A stretch of DNA of 23,346 nt from NCBI GenBank assembly GCA_900547255.1, contig URGC01000030.1, positions 1 through 23,346 on the forward strand. The letters are read 5' to 3'. The position numbers were made by a program, and so were the translations under genes. The notes under the pieces are model-generated. The model was not told where the DNA came from, ran no database searches, and saw only the letters and a list, made by a program, of their open reading frames with translations. Shown here one piece after another: positions 9,292-17,782 of this stretch (position 1 is its first letter; each line of letters begins with the position of its first letter). This DNA is from an uncultured Eubacterium sp. Lineage in GTDB: Bacteria; Bacillota; Clostridia; Lachnospirales; Lachnospiraceae.

Positions 9292-9338
9292 TTCTTTCCA
9301 CCTCGTATTTGATATTATTATATATAAGGATGCCACAA

Positions 9339-9382
9339 CACATAAAAGCTTTTGTGCAGACACAAACAGCTCTCTGCTTGTG
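9339..9382 (-). promoter_or_regulatory. Structured thrC leader with alternative stem-loops
   Basis: In the minus-strand transcript CACAAGCAG (plus 9374-9382) pairs with CTGTTTGTG (9361-9369), a 9-bp stem with an AGAG loop. The TTTGTG end of that second arm can instead pair perfectly with CACAAA (9351-9356) over a TCTG loop. CACA of that third arm can pair with TGTG at 9339-9342. The stems exclude each other, as in attenuators, but no U-tract follows. Confidence 0.45.
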
Positions 9383-9409
9383 CCCCTGACATCATAATAA
9401 TTGATTAAA

Positions 9410-9439
9410 ATTATACCTAAGCCCCGTCTGTTATGTCAA
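9410..9439 (-). promoter_or_regulatory. Sigma-A promoter of thrC
   Basis: On the minus strand TTGACA (9434-9439) is followed after 18 bp by TATAAT (9410-9415); both boxes match consensus exactly. The -35 box overlaps the arm of a hairpin at the end of the upstream gene. Confidence 0.9.
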
Positions 9440-9454
9440 GGCAATTATTGCCTT
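9438..9454. terminator. Short hairpin after the nucleoside-kinase-like gene, possible weak terminator
   Basis: AAGGCAA-TTA-TTGCCTT (plus strand) is a perfect 7-bp stem with a 3-nt loop, 2 bp after the stop of the upstream gene. On the minus transcript it is not followed by a U-tract, so termination would be weak; it may be a 3' end stabiliser. It overlaps the thrC -35 box by two bases. Confidence 0.4.
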
Positions 9455-9456
9455 TA

Positions 9457-11070
9457 TCACACTTTAAAACATCCGCCGCCAACAAATTCCCTAAGAATTG
9501 AATTGATTGGGATATACTCAGGCTGGCATACCAGAAAATAATCAAGGAACTTTAACAGTCTCTTTGCTTCTAAATATTCCGGCTCATCCTCTCTTATCGA
9601 GAATAAAAGTGGCTCTACATATGGCTTTAATACCGATATCTCATATGCAAGAGATGAATTGAACATAACATCTGCCTGCTCCTGGAATGGGAATATATTC
9701 TTCTCTTCACCCCTTCTTACAGACTCCCACATTGAGAGAGTCTTCTTGGCTGATGCTCCTCTTGTCCTGTAATCCCTTACCATACGTCTTATCAGTCTTC
9801 CATCAGTAGATGCAACACGGTTATGTTCATCAACATTAAGCTGTGTGAGTGCACTTATGTATATCTTAAACTTACTCTCCACTGGAAGTGTGTAAGACAG
9901 TTTATCATTAAGGCAGTGTATTCCCTCAATAACAAGAATATCTTCCTTGCCAAGCTTTAAAGTATTGCCATTATATTCTTTCCTTCCTATCTTGAAGTTA
10001 AATGTAGGCATCTCGACCTCTTCACCTGCAAGAAGCTGGTTCATATGTCTGTTGAAAAGCCCTATATCTACTGCTTCAAGGGCCTCGAAATCATAATCAC
10101 CATTCTCATCGACAGGAGTCTGCCCCCTCTCAACGAAATAGTCATCAACAGCTATAGGATGTGGCTTATATCCCCTTGCCATAAGCTGTACAGATAATCT
10201 ATGGCTGAATGTTGTCTTACCAGATGAAGAAGGGCCAGCTATCATTATAAACTTAGTTCCCGGTCTCTGCTCAATCATCTCAACAATCTGCATAATCTTC
10301 TGTTCCTGAAGTGCTTCATGCACAAGCATAAGCTCACCTATATCTCCATTGGCTATATGCTCATTAAGTGCTCCGACTGTATGCATATCAAGCATCTCTG
10401 ACCACTGTGTTGTCTCTTTTAAGACATTAAACAGCTTCTTTGGTGGAGCAAATTCTGGAACTACAAGCGGTGCCTTCTTCTGAGGTAACTGCAATACAAA
10501 GCCCTCATCATAAGCAAACAGGTCATATACAGATAATATTCCTGTTGATGGTGCCATATATCCATAAAAATAATCTTCATATCCATCAAGATTATATACA
10601 TTGACAACAGAGCCTCTTCTGTACTTGAATAGCTGTGTCTTGTCATTCATGCCATAGTAATCAAATAGTTTTATGGCTTCCCTGGTACTCATTGTCTTTT
10701 TGACAATCGGCATATCTGCTGCAACACATTCCTGCATTCTCACCTTAACTTTATCAAGAAATTCAGTTGTTATCTTACTGCCATTGACAGCTTTGCAATA
10801 TAATCCCTTACTTATCGAATATTCAACACTTATCTGACCTACTGCTTCGTCAGTATCTACATCATCTATAGCTTTGAGTGCCATGAATAATACGCTTCTC
10901 TTATACACCTCATTGCCAATTGTAGTATCAGTTGTAACGAATTCACATTCATCACTTTCAACTTCTTTGTCACATATTTCACATAATTTGCCATCAACCT
11001 TGGCAAGAATTATCTTATTGTCGAACTGATTCTGTTTCTCCTTTACGAGCTGTGACAACATTATCTTCAT
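9457..11070 (-). CDS. Nucleoside-kinase-like protein: ThrRS-type TGS/SAD region fused to uridine kinase domain
   Basis: From ATG 11070 the protein is 537 residues with two parts. Residues 1 to ~200 resemble the TGS and second additional (SAD) domains of threonyl-tRNA synthetase (VDGKLCEICDKEV; KVRMQECVAADMPIVKKTMS). Residues ~270-537 form a P-loop kinase of the uridine kinase/phosphoribulokinase family, with Walker A GPSSSGKTT (279-287), VDDYF (308-312), VIEGIHCLND and TDGRLIRRMVRDYRTRG. This fusion is widespread in Clostridia and is annotated as a nucleoside or uridine kinase; its true substrate is not established. The start overlaps the end of trmK by 56 bp, with GGTGG upstream; ATG 11061 is an alternative. 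It is the last gene of the dgt-dnaG-rpoD-trmK run. Confidence 0.9.
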   Translation of the reverse strand: MKIMLSQLVKEKQNQFDNKIILAKVDGKLCEICDKEVESDECEFVTTDTTIGNEVYKRSVLFMALKAIDDVDTDEAVGQISVEYSISKGLYCKAVNGSKITTEFLDKVKVRMQECVAADMPIVKKTMSTREAIKLFDYYGMNDKTQLFKYRRGSVVNVYNLDGYEDYFYGYMAPSTGILSVYDLFAYDEGFVLQLPQKKAPLVVPEFAPPKKLFNVLKETTQWSEMLDMHTVGALNEHIANGDIGELMLVHEALQEQKIMQIVEMIEQRPGTKFIMIAGPSSSGKTTFSHRLSVQLMARGYKPHPIAVDDYFVERGQTPVDENGDYDFEALEAVDIGLFNRHMNQLLAGEEVEMPTFNFKIGRKEYNGNTLKLGKEDILVIEGIHCLNDKLSYTLPVESKFKIYISALTQLNVDEHNRVASTDGRLIRRMVRDYRTRGASAKKTLSMWESVRRGEEKNIFPFQEQADVMFNSSLAYEISVLKPYVEPLLFSIREDEPEYLEAKRLLKFLDYFLVCQPEYIPINSILREFVGGGCFKV

Positions 11071-11755
11071 AATAATCCACCAGTGCCTTTCTGATATAAT
11101 ATATATCTTCATTAACCTGGGTCATGCGCTTTGATGCCCCTGCTTTACTAACTGCATCAAGAATTCTCAGATTAACATCCAGCTCCTTTTTCAGATATAG
11201 ATGCAAATCCTCATTTCTGCTAACCAGATTGTCCTTACCGTATCTTAAAAACAGTTCAAAATCCGGATTATAACGGCAATCCATTATTGTGTAATACTGA
11301 TTATCTTCTTTCAAAAAATGCTCTCTTATGACAGAATATCCGGAACCCGCAAGAAATCCCCTGAATTCCTTAACCTCTGACTGTGGCGACAATATAAGCT
11401 GTGTACTGCCATCAAACTTACCCTTGCCGTTAGAAAGAATACTTCTTATAAGCCTTCCCCCCATTCCACAGATTGTAACAGCATCAACCTCTCCCGGTTC
11501 AAGCTTTTCAAGTCCGTCACTGAGCCTTACGCTCACCTTGTCCTCAACGCCAAAGCTCTTGATATTATTCTTAGCTTTAGACAAAGGCTGCTGCCTTACA
11601 TCCATTGCAATGACTTTGTCCGCAATTCCATTCCCTGCAAGATATATTGGCAGATATCCGTGATCCGTACCGATATCTGCCACTCTTTTACTGCCAGTGT
11701 CTTTTATCCACTCTGCCACACATGAAAGCCTCTTTGATAAATTATATCCTTCCAT
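11015..11755 (-). CDS. trmK: tRNA (adenine(22)-N(1))-methyltransferase
   Basis: TrmK uses S-adenosylmethionine to methylate N1 of A22 in the D-loop region of bacterial tRNAs. The 246-residue protein has the class I SAM motif VADIGTDHGYLPIYL (25-39), VIAMDVRQQPL (48-58) and the TrmK/YqfN signature VTICGMGG (93-100), followed by LILSPQSE. A long C-terminal helical part is present, as in B. subtilis YqfN. ATG 11755 has an AGGAA site 8 bases upstream. It follows rpoD by 20 bp, the same order as in many Firmicutes (dnaG-rpoD-trmK), and its 3' end overlaps the kinase-like gene. Confidence 0.95.
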   Translation of the reverse strand: MEGYNLSKRLSCVAEWIKDTGSKRVADIGTDHGYLPIYLAGNGIADKVIAMDVRQQPLSKAKNNIKSFGVEDKVSVRLSDGLEKLEPGEVDAVTICGMGGRLIRSILSNGKGKFDGSTQLILSPQSEVKEFRGFLAGSGYSVIREHFLKEDNQYYTIMDCRYNPDFELFLRYGKDNLVSRNEDLHLYLKKELDVNLRILDAVSKAGASKRMTQVNEDIYYIRKALVDYYEDNVVTARKGETESVRQ

Positions 11756-11775
11756 GCTTATATTCCTATTATCAA

Positions 11776-13047
11776 TTAATCAAGATAATCCTTGAGCTTA
11801 CGGCTTCTGCTAGGATGTCTTAACTTTCTTAATGCCTTAGCTTCAATCTGTCTGATACGCTCTCTTGTTACATTGAACTCTTTACCAACTTCCTCAAGAG
11901 TTCTGGCACGTCCATCATCCATACCAAATCTAAGTCTTAATACCTTCTGCTCTCTCTCTGTAAGAGTTCCTAACACTTCAACAAGCTGTTCCTTAAGAAG
12001 TGTTGATGCAGCCGCATCGGCTGGAACTGGAACATTATCATCCTGAATGAAATCTCCAAGATGGCTGTCTTCCTCCTCACCGATAGGTGTCTCAAGAGAA
12101 ACTGGCTCCTGACTAATCTTCTGAATCTCTCTTACTCTCTCAACTGGTATATCCATAGCCTCTGCTATCTCTTCTGGAGTCGGTTCTCTTCCTAACTCCT
12201 GAAGTAACTGTCTTGAAACTCTTACGAGTTTGTTGATAGTCTCTACCATATGAACTGGTATACGGATAGTTCTCGCCTGATCTGCAATAGCTCTTGTGAT
12301 AGCCTGTCTTATCCACCATGTAGCATAAGTACTGAATTTGAAGCCCTTTCTGTAATTAAACTTCTCAACAGCCTTTATAAGTCCAAGGTTACCCTCCTGG
12401 ATAAGGTCAAGGAAAAGCATTCCTCGTCCAACATATCTTTTGGCAATACTTACAACAAGTCTTAAGTTAGCTTCAGCAAGACGCTTCTTAGCTTCCTCAT
12501 CACCCTGTTCCATTCTCTTTGCGTATTCAATCTCTTCCTCCGCTGAAAGAAGTGGAACCTTACCAATCTCCTTAAGGTACATTCTTACAGGGTCTTCAAG
12601 ACCGATTCCATCTGGTACAGATAAATCAATCTTTTCAATGTTAATCTCGTCCTCGTCATCAAGAATGATATCCTCGTCATCTGTATCATCCTCTGACATC
12701 TTGACATCTACATTATTATTCTCTAAGAATTCAAATACCTTCTCCATCTTGTCAGCTTCAAAATCTGTATCAAGGAAATAATTCATAATCTCCTGATAAT
12801 CGAGAACATTTTTCTTCTTCTTTGCAAGTGCAAGAAGTCCCTTACATTTCTCTTCAAACTTAGCAGCCGACTCAGCAGCACTGTCAAGCTGGTCATCACC
12901 ATCTGACTGCTCTTCGTCATCAATCATATCAACCACTGGATCTGCTTCTTTAGCCTTTTCAGCTTTAGTTGATTTCTTGGCAGCCGGTTTCTTTTCTTTA
13001 ACTGCTTTTACTTCCTTCTCCTCAATTGCCTCGTTTTTCTTAGCCAT
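11776..13047 (-). CDS. rpoD: RNA polymerase primary sigma factor SigA/RpoD
   Basis: This is the housekeeping sigma factor that directs RNA polymerase to -35/-10 promoters such as those seen in this window. The protein is 423 residues. Residues 1-60 are Lys/Ala- then Asp/Glu-rich, region 1.1 is at ~62-120 and an acidic linker spans 118-135. Region 1.2 is at ~150-185 ([18 protein letters not shown]), and regions 2.1-2.4 at ~190-265 ([30 protein letters not shown], the -10 recognition helix). Region 3 is at ~268-345 and the region 4 helix-turn-helix at ~385-411 ([20 protein letters not shown], the -35 reader). ATG 13047 follows an AAAGGA site. It lies 24 bp after dnaG. Confidence 0.98.
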   Translation of the reverse strand: MAKKNEAIEEKEVKAVKEKKPAAKKSTKAEKAKEADPVVDMIDDEEQSDGDDQLDSAAESAAKFEEKCKGLLALAKKKKNVLDYQEIMNYFLDTDFEADKMEKVFEFLENNNVDVKMSEDDTDDEDIILDDEDEINIEKIDLSVPDGIGLEDPVRMYLKEIGKVPLLSAEEEIEYAKRMEQGDEEAKKRLAEANLRLVVSIAKRYVGRGMLFLDLIQEGNLGLIKAVEKFNYRKGFKFSTYATWWIRQAITRAIADQARTIRIPVHMVETINKLVRVSRQLLQELGREPTPEEIAEAMDIPVERVREIQKISQEPVSLETPIGEEEDSHLGDFIQDDNVPVPADAAASTLLKEQLVEVLGTLTEREQKVLRLRFGMDDGRARTLEEVGKEFNVTRERIRQIEAKALRKLRHPSRSRKLKDYLD

Positions 13048-13071
13048 TGTTGTATCCTTTCTCTCTTTAAA

Positions 13072-14823
13072 TTATAAATATATGTGAATATTTTTTAACT
13101 TAACCTGTTGTGTCATTATGTCCTGAAGCTGCCTTGCGTCATTAGTGTTCTTAAGTGCATATTCAAGACTGTTGCCTTTAACCTTAATAACTGTGTCATT
13201 GAGTGCCCTCTGCCTCTCTGCTGCATTAAGATTATCGCTTAAATCAGCACTGAACAAAGCCGCAACCTCGTTATGTTCCTCTTCTGTATCGTATGTGTTG
13301 ATTATTGATGCCGGATTAACATTGCCCGCATCAAACTGCTCATAAAGCTTGGAAGCCACATCATTAAGCAGCGGGTCTATGAAATCCTCCGGCTGGATGT
13401 ACTCTCTTACCTTTGCAAATACATTCTTATCATCTATCATCCATGTAAGAAGTATCTTCTCAGCCTGTCTTACACCGCTCTCACGCTTCTTCTTTACTGG
13501 CGCCGCCTGCCTTGGTGCATTCTCTGGTTTAGACGATATAAGTCCTTCCCTGCTGCCATAGTGTGCTACCATCTCGCGCATGCCATCATAGTTAATATTA
13601 AACTCACGGCACACTGCCTTCATATAATTCTCTCTCTCAAGCCGTTCAGAAAATGTAATCAGCCTGCCAGCGACACTCCGCTCGAAGTTAGTCTCGCCTT
13701 CCGGGTCTGACCTATCATAGTTTCGCTCAAGAACTGATATCTCATACATAAAACTGTTGCTTGCTTTATCAATGCGTTCCTGAAATGCCTCTGCTCCAAG
13801 TGCCTTGATGAATTCATCCGGATCCTTGTACGGTCTCATATTGATAACCTTAGTTGACAGTCCAGCTTCTTTTAATATAGGAATGGCACGCATAGCCGCC
13901 TTAACTCCCGCTTCATCGCTGTCATAGGTTATAAATACATTATCCGTATATCTTTTCATAAGTCTTGCCTGTCCCGGTGTCAACGCCGTTCCAAGCGATG
14001 CAACAGCCTGATTAAATCCAGCCTGATGAAGACTTATGACATCCATATATCCCTCACATATTATAAGATTGTCCTTCCTTGACGCCCTCGCTATGTTAAG
14101 TCCATACAGATTCCTGCTCTTATCAAAAAGCTTCGTCTCTGGTGAATTAAGATACTTAGGCTTGGCATCTCCCATAACTCTTCCGCCAAAACCGATAACC
14201 TTATTATTGATATCCATAATAGGAAACATCACTCTGTTAAAGAACTTATCACTTATACCTCTCTCGTAAGAGAACAAGCCTGATTCTTTAAGGATGTCAT
14301 CATCATACCCCTTCTCTTTAAGATAACGATACACGGATGAACCCTGCGCTGAATACCCAAGTCCAAACCTCTGGATTGTCTCATCACTTAATCCACGCTT
14401 CTTTAAGTAATCCAGTCCCAGTTGTCCATGCTCAGTCCTAAGCTGCTTATAATAATATGTAGCTGCAAGCTTGTTAATCTCAAGAAGCTTGTCCCTTATG
14501 CCACGGTCACGTCTTTCCTGCTCATTATACTCCACCTCTGGCAGTTCCATGTTAACCCTGTCAGCCAGTGCCTTAACTGCTTCTGGAAATGTGAACTTCT
14601 CATATTCCATAACAAATGTCACTACATTGCCGCCAGCTCCACATCCGAAACAGTGATACAACTGCCTTGAACCTGATACAGAAAATGAAGGGGACTTTTC
14701 ATTATGAAATGGACAAAGTCCCACATATGAGCTTCCATTCTTTTTAAGTTTTATATACCCTGAAATCACATCAACTATATCATTTCTCGATATAACTTCA
14801 TCTATTATCTGTCTTGAATACAT
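13072..14823 (-). CDS. dnaG: DNA primase
   Basis: DnaG makes RNA primers at the replication fork. From ATG 14823 the protein is 583 residues. It has an N-terminal zinc-binding domain with CPFH (C37, H40) and CFGC (C58, C61), and a TOPRIM catalytic core with EGYMD (E257) and DSDEAG (D301, D303). The C-terminal helicase-binding region includes RESGVRQAEKILLTWMIDD. Two adjacent ATGs occur: 14826 overlaps the dgt stop as TAATG, while 14823 is better spaced (6 nt) from GGAAGGG. Either start implies tight coupling to dgt. Upstream of rpoD, as in the classical macromolecular-synthesis operon. Confidence 0.97.
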   Translation of the reverse strand: MYSRQIIDEVISRNDIVDVISGYIKLKKNGSSYVGLCPFHNEKSPSFSVSGSRQLYHCFGCGAGGNVVTFVMEYEKFTFPEAVKALADRVNMELPEVEYNEQERRDRGIRDKLLEINKLAATYYYKQLRTEHGQLGLDYLKKRGLSDETIQRFGLGYSAQGSSVYRYLKEKGYDDDILKESGLFSYERGISDKFFNRVMFPIMDINNKVIGFGGRVMGDAKPKYLNSPETKLFDKSRNLYGLNIARASRKDNLIICEGYMDVISLHQAGFNQAVASLGTALTPGQARLMKRYTDNVFITYDSDEAGVKAAMRAIPILKEAGLSTKVINMRPYKDPDEFIKALGAEAFQERIDKASNSFMYEISVLERNYDRSDPEGETNFERSVAGRLITFSERLERENYMKAVCREFNINYDGMREMVAHYGSREGLISSKPENAPRQAAPVKKKRESGVRQAEKILLTWMIDDKNVFAKVREYIQPEDFIDPLLNDVASKLYEQFDAGNVNPASIINTYDTEEEHNEVAALFSADLSDNLNAAERQRALNDTVIKVKGNSLEYALKNTNDARQLQDIMTQQVKLKNIHIYL

Positions 14824-14825
14824 CA

Positions 14826-15830
14826 TTAACCCTTCCATGACTTAGGTACATATATCTCTGTAAACTTAGATACACAGTACTGGTCTGTCATGCCTGATAT
14901 GTAATCACATATTACTCTCTCTTGTGGCTGTCCTTTATCAATAAACTGCTTATAGTTATCTGGAAGCTCATCTATATTATCAAGATAATAATTGTATAAT
15001 TCTGCTATAAGCTTATACGCTTTAGCTTCCTCACTCTTTGCAGTCGGATTAGTATAAAGGTTGCTGAACATATACTCTCTTAAACTGGTCATCGCATCGC
15101 CGACCTCATCAGACATATATATTCCATTCTTACCTCTGCTGTTGATAATTATATCTTTAATCAGAGTGTTAAGACGCTCTTTAGTAGAGTTACCCAGAAT
15201 ACTTGTATATATCTTAGGAATCTGGTCTTCTGCAAATATACCTGCTCTTATCGCATCATCAATATCATGGTTGATATATGCAATCTTATCAGAAAGACGT
15301 ACAACATTGCCCTCAAGTGTGGCAGGATTACCTGTAGTCTTATGATTGAGCATTCCATCTCTTACTTCCCATGTAAGATTAAGTCCTCTTCCATCATTCT
15401 CCAGCAGCTCAACCACTCTTACGCTCTGCTTGTAATGCGCAAATCCAAGCGGACATATCTTATTAAGGGTTCTCTCTCCTGCGTGGCCAAATGGTGTATG
15501 TCCCAAGTCATGCCCTAAAGCAATAGCCTCTATCAGGTCTTCATTAAGATTAAGTGCCCTTCCTATGCTCCTTGCAATCTGTGCAACTTCCAGAGTATGA
15601 GTAAGGCGTGTTCTGTAATGATCTCCAGTAGGTGCAAGAAATACCTGTGTCTTATGCTTTAATCTTCTAAAAGACTTACAATGCAATATCCTGTCCCTGT
15701 CACGCTGGTATATAGTCCTCATGTCACACTGTGGCTCTTCCCTGTCACGCCCTCTTGACATATCACTGAAACTGGCATATGGACTTAGATATTCATGTTC
15801 TCTTTTTTCCTGCTCTTCTCTTATATTCAT
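14826..15830 (-). CDS. dgt: Deoxyguanosinetriphosphate triphosphohydrolase-like protein
   Basis: An HD-domain phosphohydrolase of the dGTPase family, expected to split dNTPs into deoxynucleoside and triphosphate and so affect dNTP pools. The 334-residue protein carries RDRDRILHCKSFRRLKHKTQ (43-62), RTRLTHTLEVAQIAR (73-87) with metal ligand H78, the HD pair in GHDLGHTPFGHAGE (106-119, H107/D108) and SDKIAYINHDIDDA, the last metal-binding segment. The short type is common in Firmicutes upstream of dnaG. The ribosome site before ATG 15830 is weak (GTGGGTGA about 12 nt away). No clear promoter was found in the 81 bp upstream, so it may share the transcript of the membrane-protein gene. Confidence 0.93.
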   Translation of the reverse strand: MNIREEQEKREHEYLSPYASFSDMSRGRDREEPQCDMRTIYQRDRDRILHCKSFRRLKHKTQVFLAPTGDHYRTRLTHTLEVAQIARSIGRALNLNEDLIEAIALGHDLGHTPFGHAGERTLNKICPLGFAHYKQSVRVVELLENDGRGLNLTWEVRDGMLNHKTTGNPATLEGNVVRLSDKIAYINHDIDDAIRAGIFAEDQIPKIYTSILGNSTKERLNTLIKDIIINSRGKNGIYMSDEVGDAMTSLREYMFSNLYTNPTAKSEEAKAYKLIAELYNYYLDNIDELPDNYKQFIDKGQPQERVICDYISGMTDQYCVSKFTEIYVPKSWKG

Positions 15831-15911
15831 AACTGTATATATTCACCCACAATCTATAATCATACAAGTGCGCCTAATATTAAACTTCTATGCCACCATA
15901 GGATTTCCTTT

Positions 15912-16283
15912 TTATTTTTTTACACTTCCAGAAAAAAATCCACCGATAAATCCGCCAAGTATACAAAGCCCAAGTGCTGTCAATATTCCGCTTACATTCT
16001 GTGCTATTCCTTTATTCAGTATTAATGATACTATAAATATTATCATATAATATACTGCTCCTGCCGCAATCCCCCATATTGCCCTTGCGCTTCTCATTTT
16101 AGCACCTATTATCATGCCTGCTGCACATGTTGATATGACATACACAGCATATATGCCTATAGATACAATTTTTTCTCCCATCCCCATCTTATAAGCCGCC
16201 AGTGCCAGCACAACAAGAAGTATCGCTGACATAAAATACGCAATAACAATCGTCTGTACCATTTTGATAATTCTGTTAACCAA
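15912..16283 (-). CDS. TIGR04086-family small membrane protein
   Basis: A 123-residue hydrophobic protein with four predicted membrane spans (roughly residues 8-28, 38-55, 66-86 and 92-117 from the chosen start) and Lys/Arg-rich ends (final GSVKK). Length, Gly-rich last span (CILGGFIGGFFSG) and layout match the TIGR04086 family of uncharacterised Firmicutes membrane proteins. The frame is open to a TTG at 16295, but the GGAGG ribosome site (16289-16293) lies inside that extension and places the start at TTG 16283, 5 bases away; ATG 16262 is too far. It is the first gene before dgt-dnaG-rpoD. Its function is unknown. Confidence 0.85.
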   Translation of the reverse strand: MVNRIIKMVQTIVIAYFMSAILLVVLALAAYKMGMGEKIVSIGIYAVYVISTCAAGMIIGAKMRSARAIWGIAAGAVYYMIIFIVSLILNKGIAQNVSGILTALGLCILGGFIGGFFSGSVKK

Positions 16284-16288
16284 TTGAG

Positions 16289-16293
16289 CCTCC
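16289..16293 (-). promoter_or_regulatory. GGAGG ribosome site that fixes a TTG start
   Basis: GGAGG followed by CTCAA and TTG at 16283. This rules out the upstream TTG at 16295, whose codons would contain the ribosome site, and leaves the first in-frame ATG (16262) too distant. Confidence 0.75.
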
Positions 16294-16354
16294 AAATTTA
16301 TTAATTTTTTACTTATTCTTAAGTGTATTCACACATTTATAAGACTATGACGTA

Positions 16355-16383
16355 TTGACTTATTTATATTATTTTTGTATATT
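16355..16383 (+). promoter_or_regulatory. Sigma-A promoter of the CBS-domain membrane protein gene
   Basis: TTGACT (16355-16360), 17-bp spacer and TATATT (16378-16383). The ~50-nt leader contains a short TGGGA/TCCCA hairpin (16399-16413) and an AAGGAG ribosome site (16427-16432). Confidence 0.82.
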
Positions 16384-16442
16384 ATCAATATTACTTTCTG
16401 GGAGACTTTCCCAATAATTAAACAAAAAGGAGTTGGTTTTTT

Positions 16443-17708
16443 TTGGATACGGATAGTATCATTCAGTTTATTGTCATTATTATTTTATTGTCACTCTCAT
16501 CATTTTTCTCATCTGCGGAGACGGCTTTTACTACGGTCAACAAGATTAAGATACGTTCTCTTGTCGAATCTGGTAACAAGCGTGCCAAAAAGGTTGAGAA
16601 GATTATCGGAAACTCTGGTAAGATGCTCTCAGCAATATTGATTGGTAACAATGTTGTCAATTTAAGTGCATCTACCCTTACAACATCTCTCGTTATCAAA
16701 TTATGGGGTAATTACGCAACTGGTATTGCAACCGGTATCATCACTTTACTCGTTCTTATATTTGGTGAGATATCTCCTAAAACACTTGCGACCCATTACT
16801 CTGAGAAGATTGCACTTGCATATGCACCTGTAATAGCATCACTTATGTACATTCTTACGCCTGTCATCTTTATCGTTGACAATCTGGCAGGAATGTTCCT
16901 TAAGCTGTTCGGTGTTGATTCAACAAGTGCCAAGCACTCTATAACAGAGGCTGAGCTTAGGACTTTTGTTGATGTAAGTCACGAAGATGGTGTAATTGAG
17001 CAGGACGAAAAAGAAATAATCAAGAACCTGTTTGATTTTGGCGACTCCAAAGCAAAAGATGTTATGATTCCAAGAATCGATATGACACTTATTGATGTCG
17101 AAGCCGATTATCTTGATGTCATTAACACTTACAAAGAAACCAAATATTCAAGATTTCCTGTATATTCAGAGACTCCGGACAATGTAGTCGGAATCCTTTA
17201 TATCAAGGATCTTATCACTGCTCCTACAGGTCAGGCATTCAAATTAAAGAATATATTAAGACAGCCATTCTTTGTATATGAACAGAAGAATACGTCCGAT
17301 TTATTCAAAGAAATGCAGAAGAATTCTATAAGCATTGCAATAGTAATTGATGAATATGGTTCATCTGTCGGAATGATTACTACCGAAGATTTACTCGAAG
17401 AGATTGTCGGTGATATCAGGGATGAATACGACCAGGACGAGGAAGAAGAATTCATGCAGCTTGCACCAGATACATACAGAATTGATGCATCATACAAGCT
17501 GGATGATATCAATAATGAGATTGGAAGTAATCTCCAGTCTGATGACAACGATTCAATCGGTGGTTACATAACAGAAAAGCTTGACAGAATCCCTAAAGCG
17601 GGAGAACGATTTGCGATTGATAACTTTGAATTCATAATTGAGAATGCCACTAAGGCACGAATTGATTCTGTTATCATGAAAGTCAACAACAATAAAGATA
17701 AACAATAA
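16443..17708 (+). CDS. CorC/HlyC-family membrane protein (CNNM domain, CBS pair, CorC_HlyC domain)
   Basis: A 421-residue integral membrane protein of the HlyC/CorC (CNNM-like) family, whose members are linked to Mg2+/Co2+ efflux and in some cases are called haemolysins. Domain order is complete: a DUF21/CNNM domain (1 to ~185) with spans near 5-27, 62-85, 95-115 and 125-150 and the conserved SSFFSSAETAF and FGEISPKTLA motifs; two CBS motifs at ~205-330 (VMIPRIDMTLID; VIDEYGSSVGMITTEDLLEEIVGDI); and a C-terminal CorC_HlyC domain (~340-415). The start is a TTG at 16443, 10 nt after AAGGAG; no ATG lies near. It is the only complete plus-strand gene here and is transcribed alone, with its own promoter and terminator. 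Ion specificity cannot be read from the sequence. Confidence 0.95.
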   Translation: MDTDSIIQFIVIIILLSLSSFFSSAETAFTTVNKIKIRSLVESGNKRAKKVEKIIGNSGKMLSAILIGNNVVNLSASTLTTSLVIKLWGNYATGIATGIITLLVLIFGEISPKTLATHYSEKIALAYAPVIASLMYILTPVIFIVDNLAGMFLKLFGVDSTSAKHSITEAELRTFVDVSHEDGVIEQDEKEIIKNLFDFGDSKAKDVMIPRIDMTLIDVEADYLDVINTYKETKYSRFPVYSETPDNVVGILYIKDLITAPTGQAFKLKNILRQPFFVYEQKNTSDLFKEMQKNSISIAIVIDEYGSSVGMITTEDLLEEIVGDIRDEYDQDEEEEFMQLAPDTYRIDASYKLDDINNEIGSNLQSDDNDSIGGYITEKLDRIPKAGERFAIDNFEFIIENATKARIDSVIMKVNNNKDKQ

Positions 17709-17712
17709 AACC

Positions 17713-17747
17713 AAGCCGTTGTGAGTTTAACTATCTCACAACGGCTT
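17713..17747. terminator. Bidirectional Rho-independent terminator
   Basis: AAGCCGTTGTGAG - 9-nt loop - CTCACAACGGCTT is a perfect 13-bp stem. On the plus strand it is followed by TATTT; on the minus strand by GGTTTTATT. It separates the convergent CBS-domain gene and the pilus-like operon and probably stops both. Confidence 0.92.
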
Positions 17748-17782
17748 TATTTAAAATAATTAATTACCAATGCCATCCCGGT

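Noticed and set aside
9318..9395. 25-codon leader peptide before thrC
   Set aside because: No ribosome site, and it contains no Thr codons, so it is not a normal threonine attenuation peptide.
9292..9456. T-box riboswitch upstream of thrC
   Set aside because: No T-box consensus (AGGGTGGNACCGCG-like) and no terminator with U-tract; the ~110-nt leader is too short for a full T-box.
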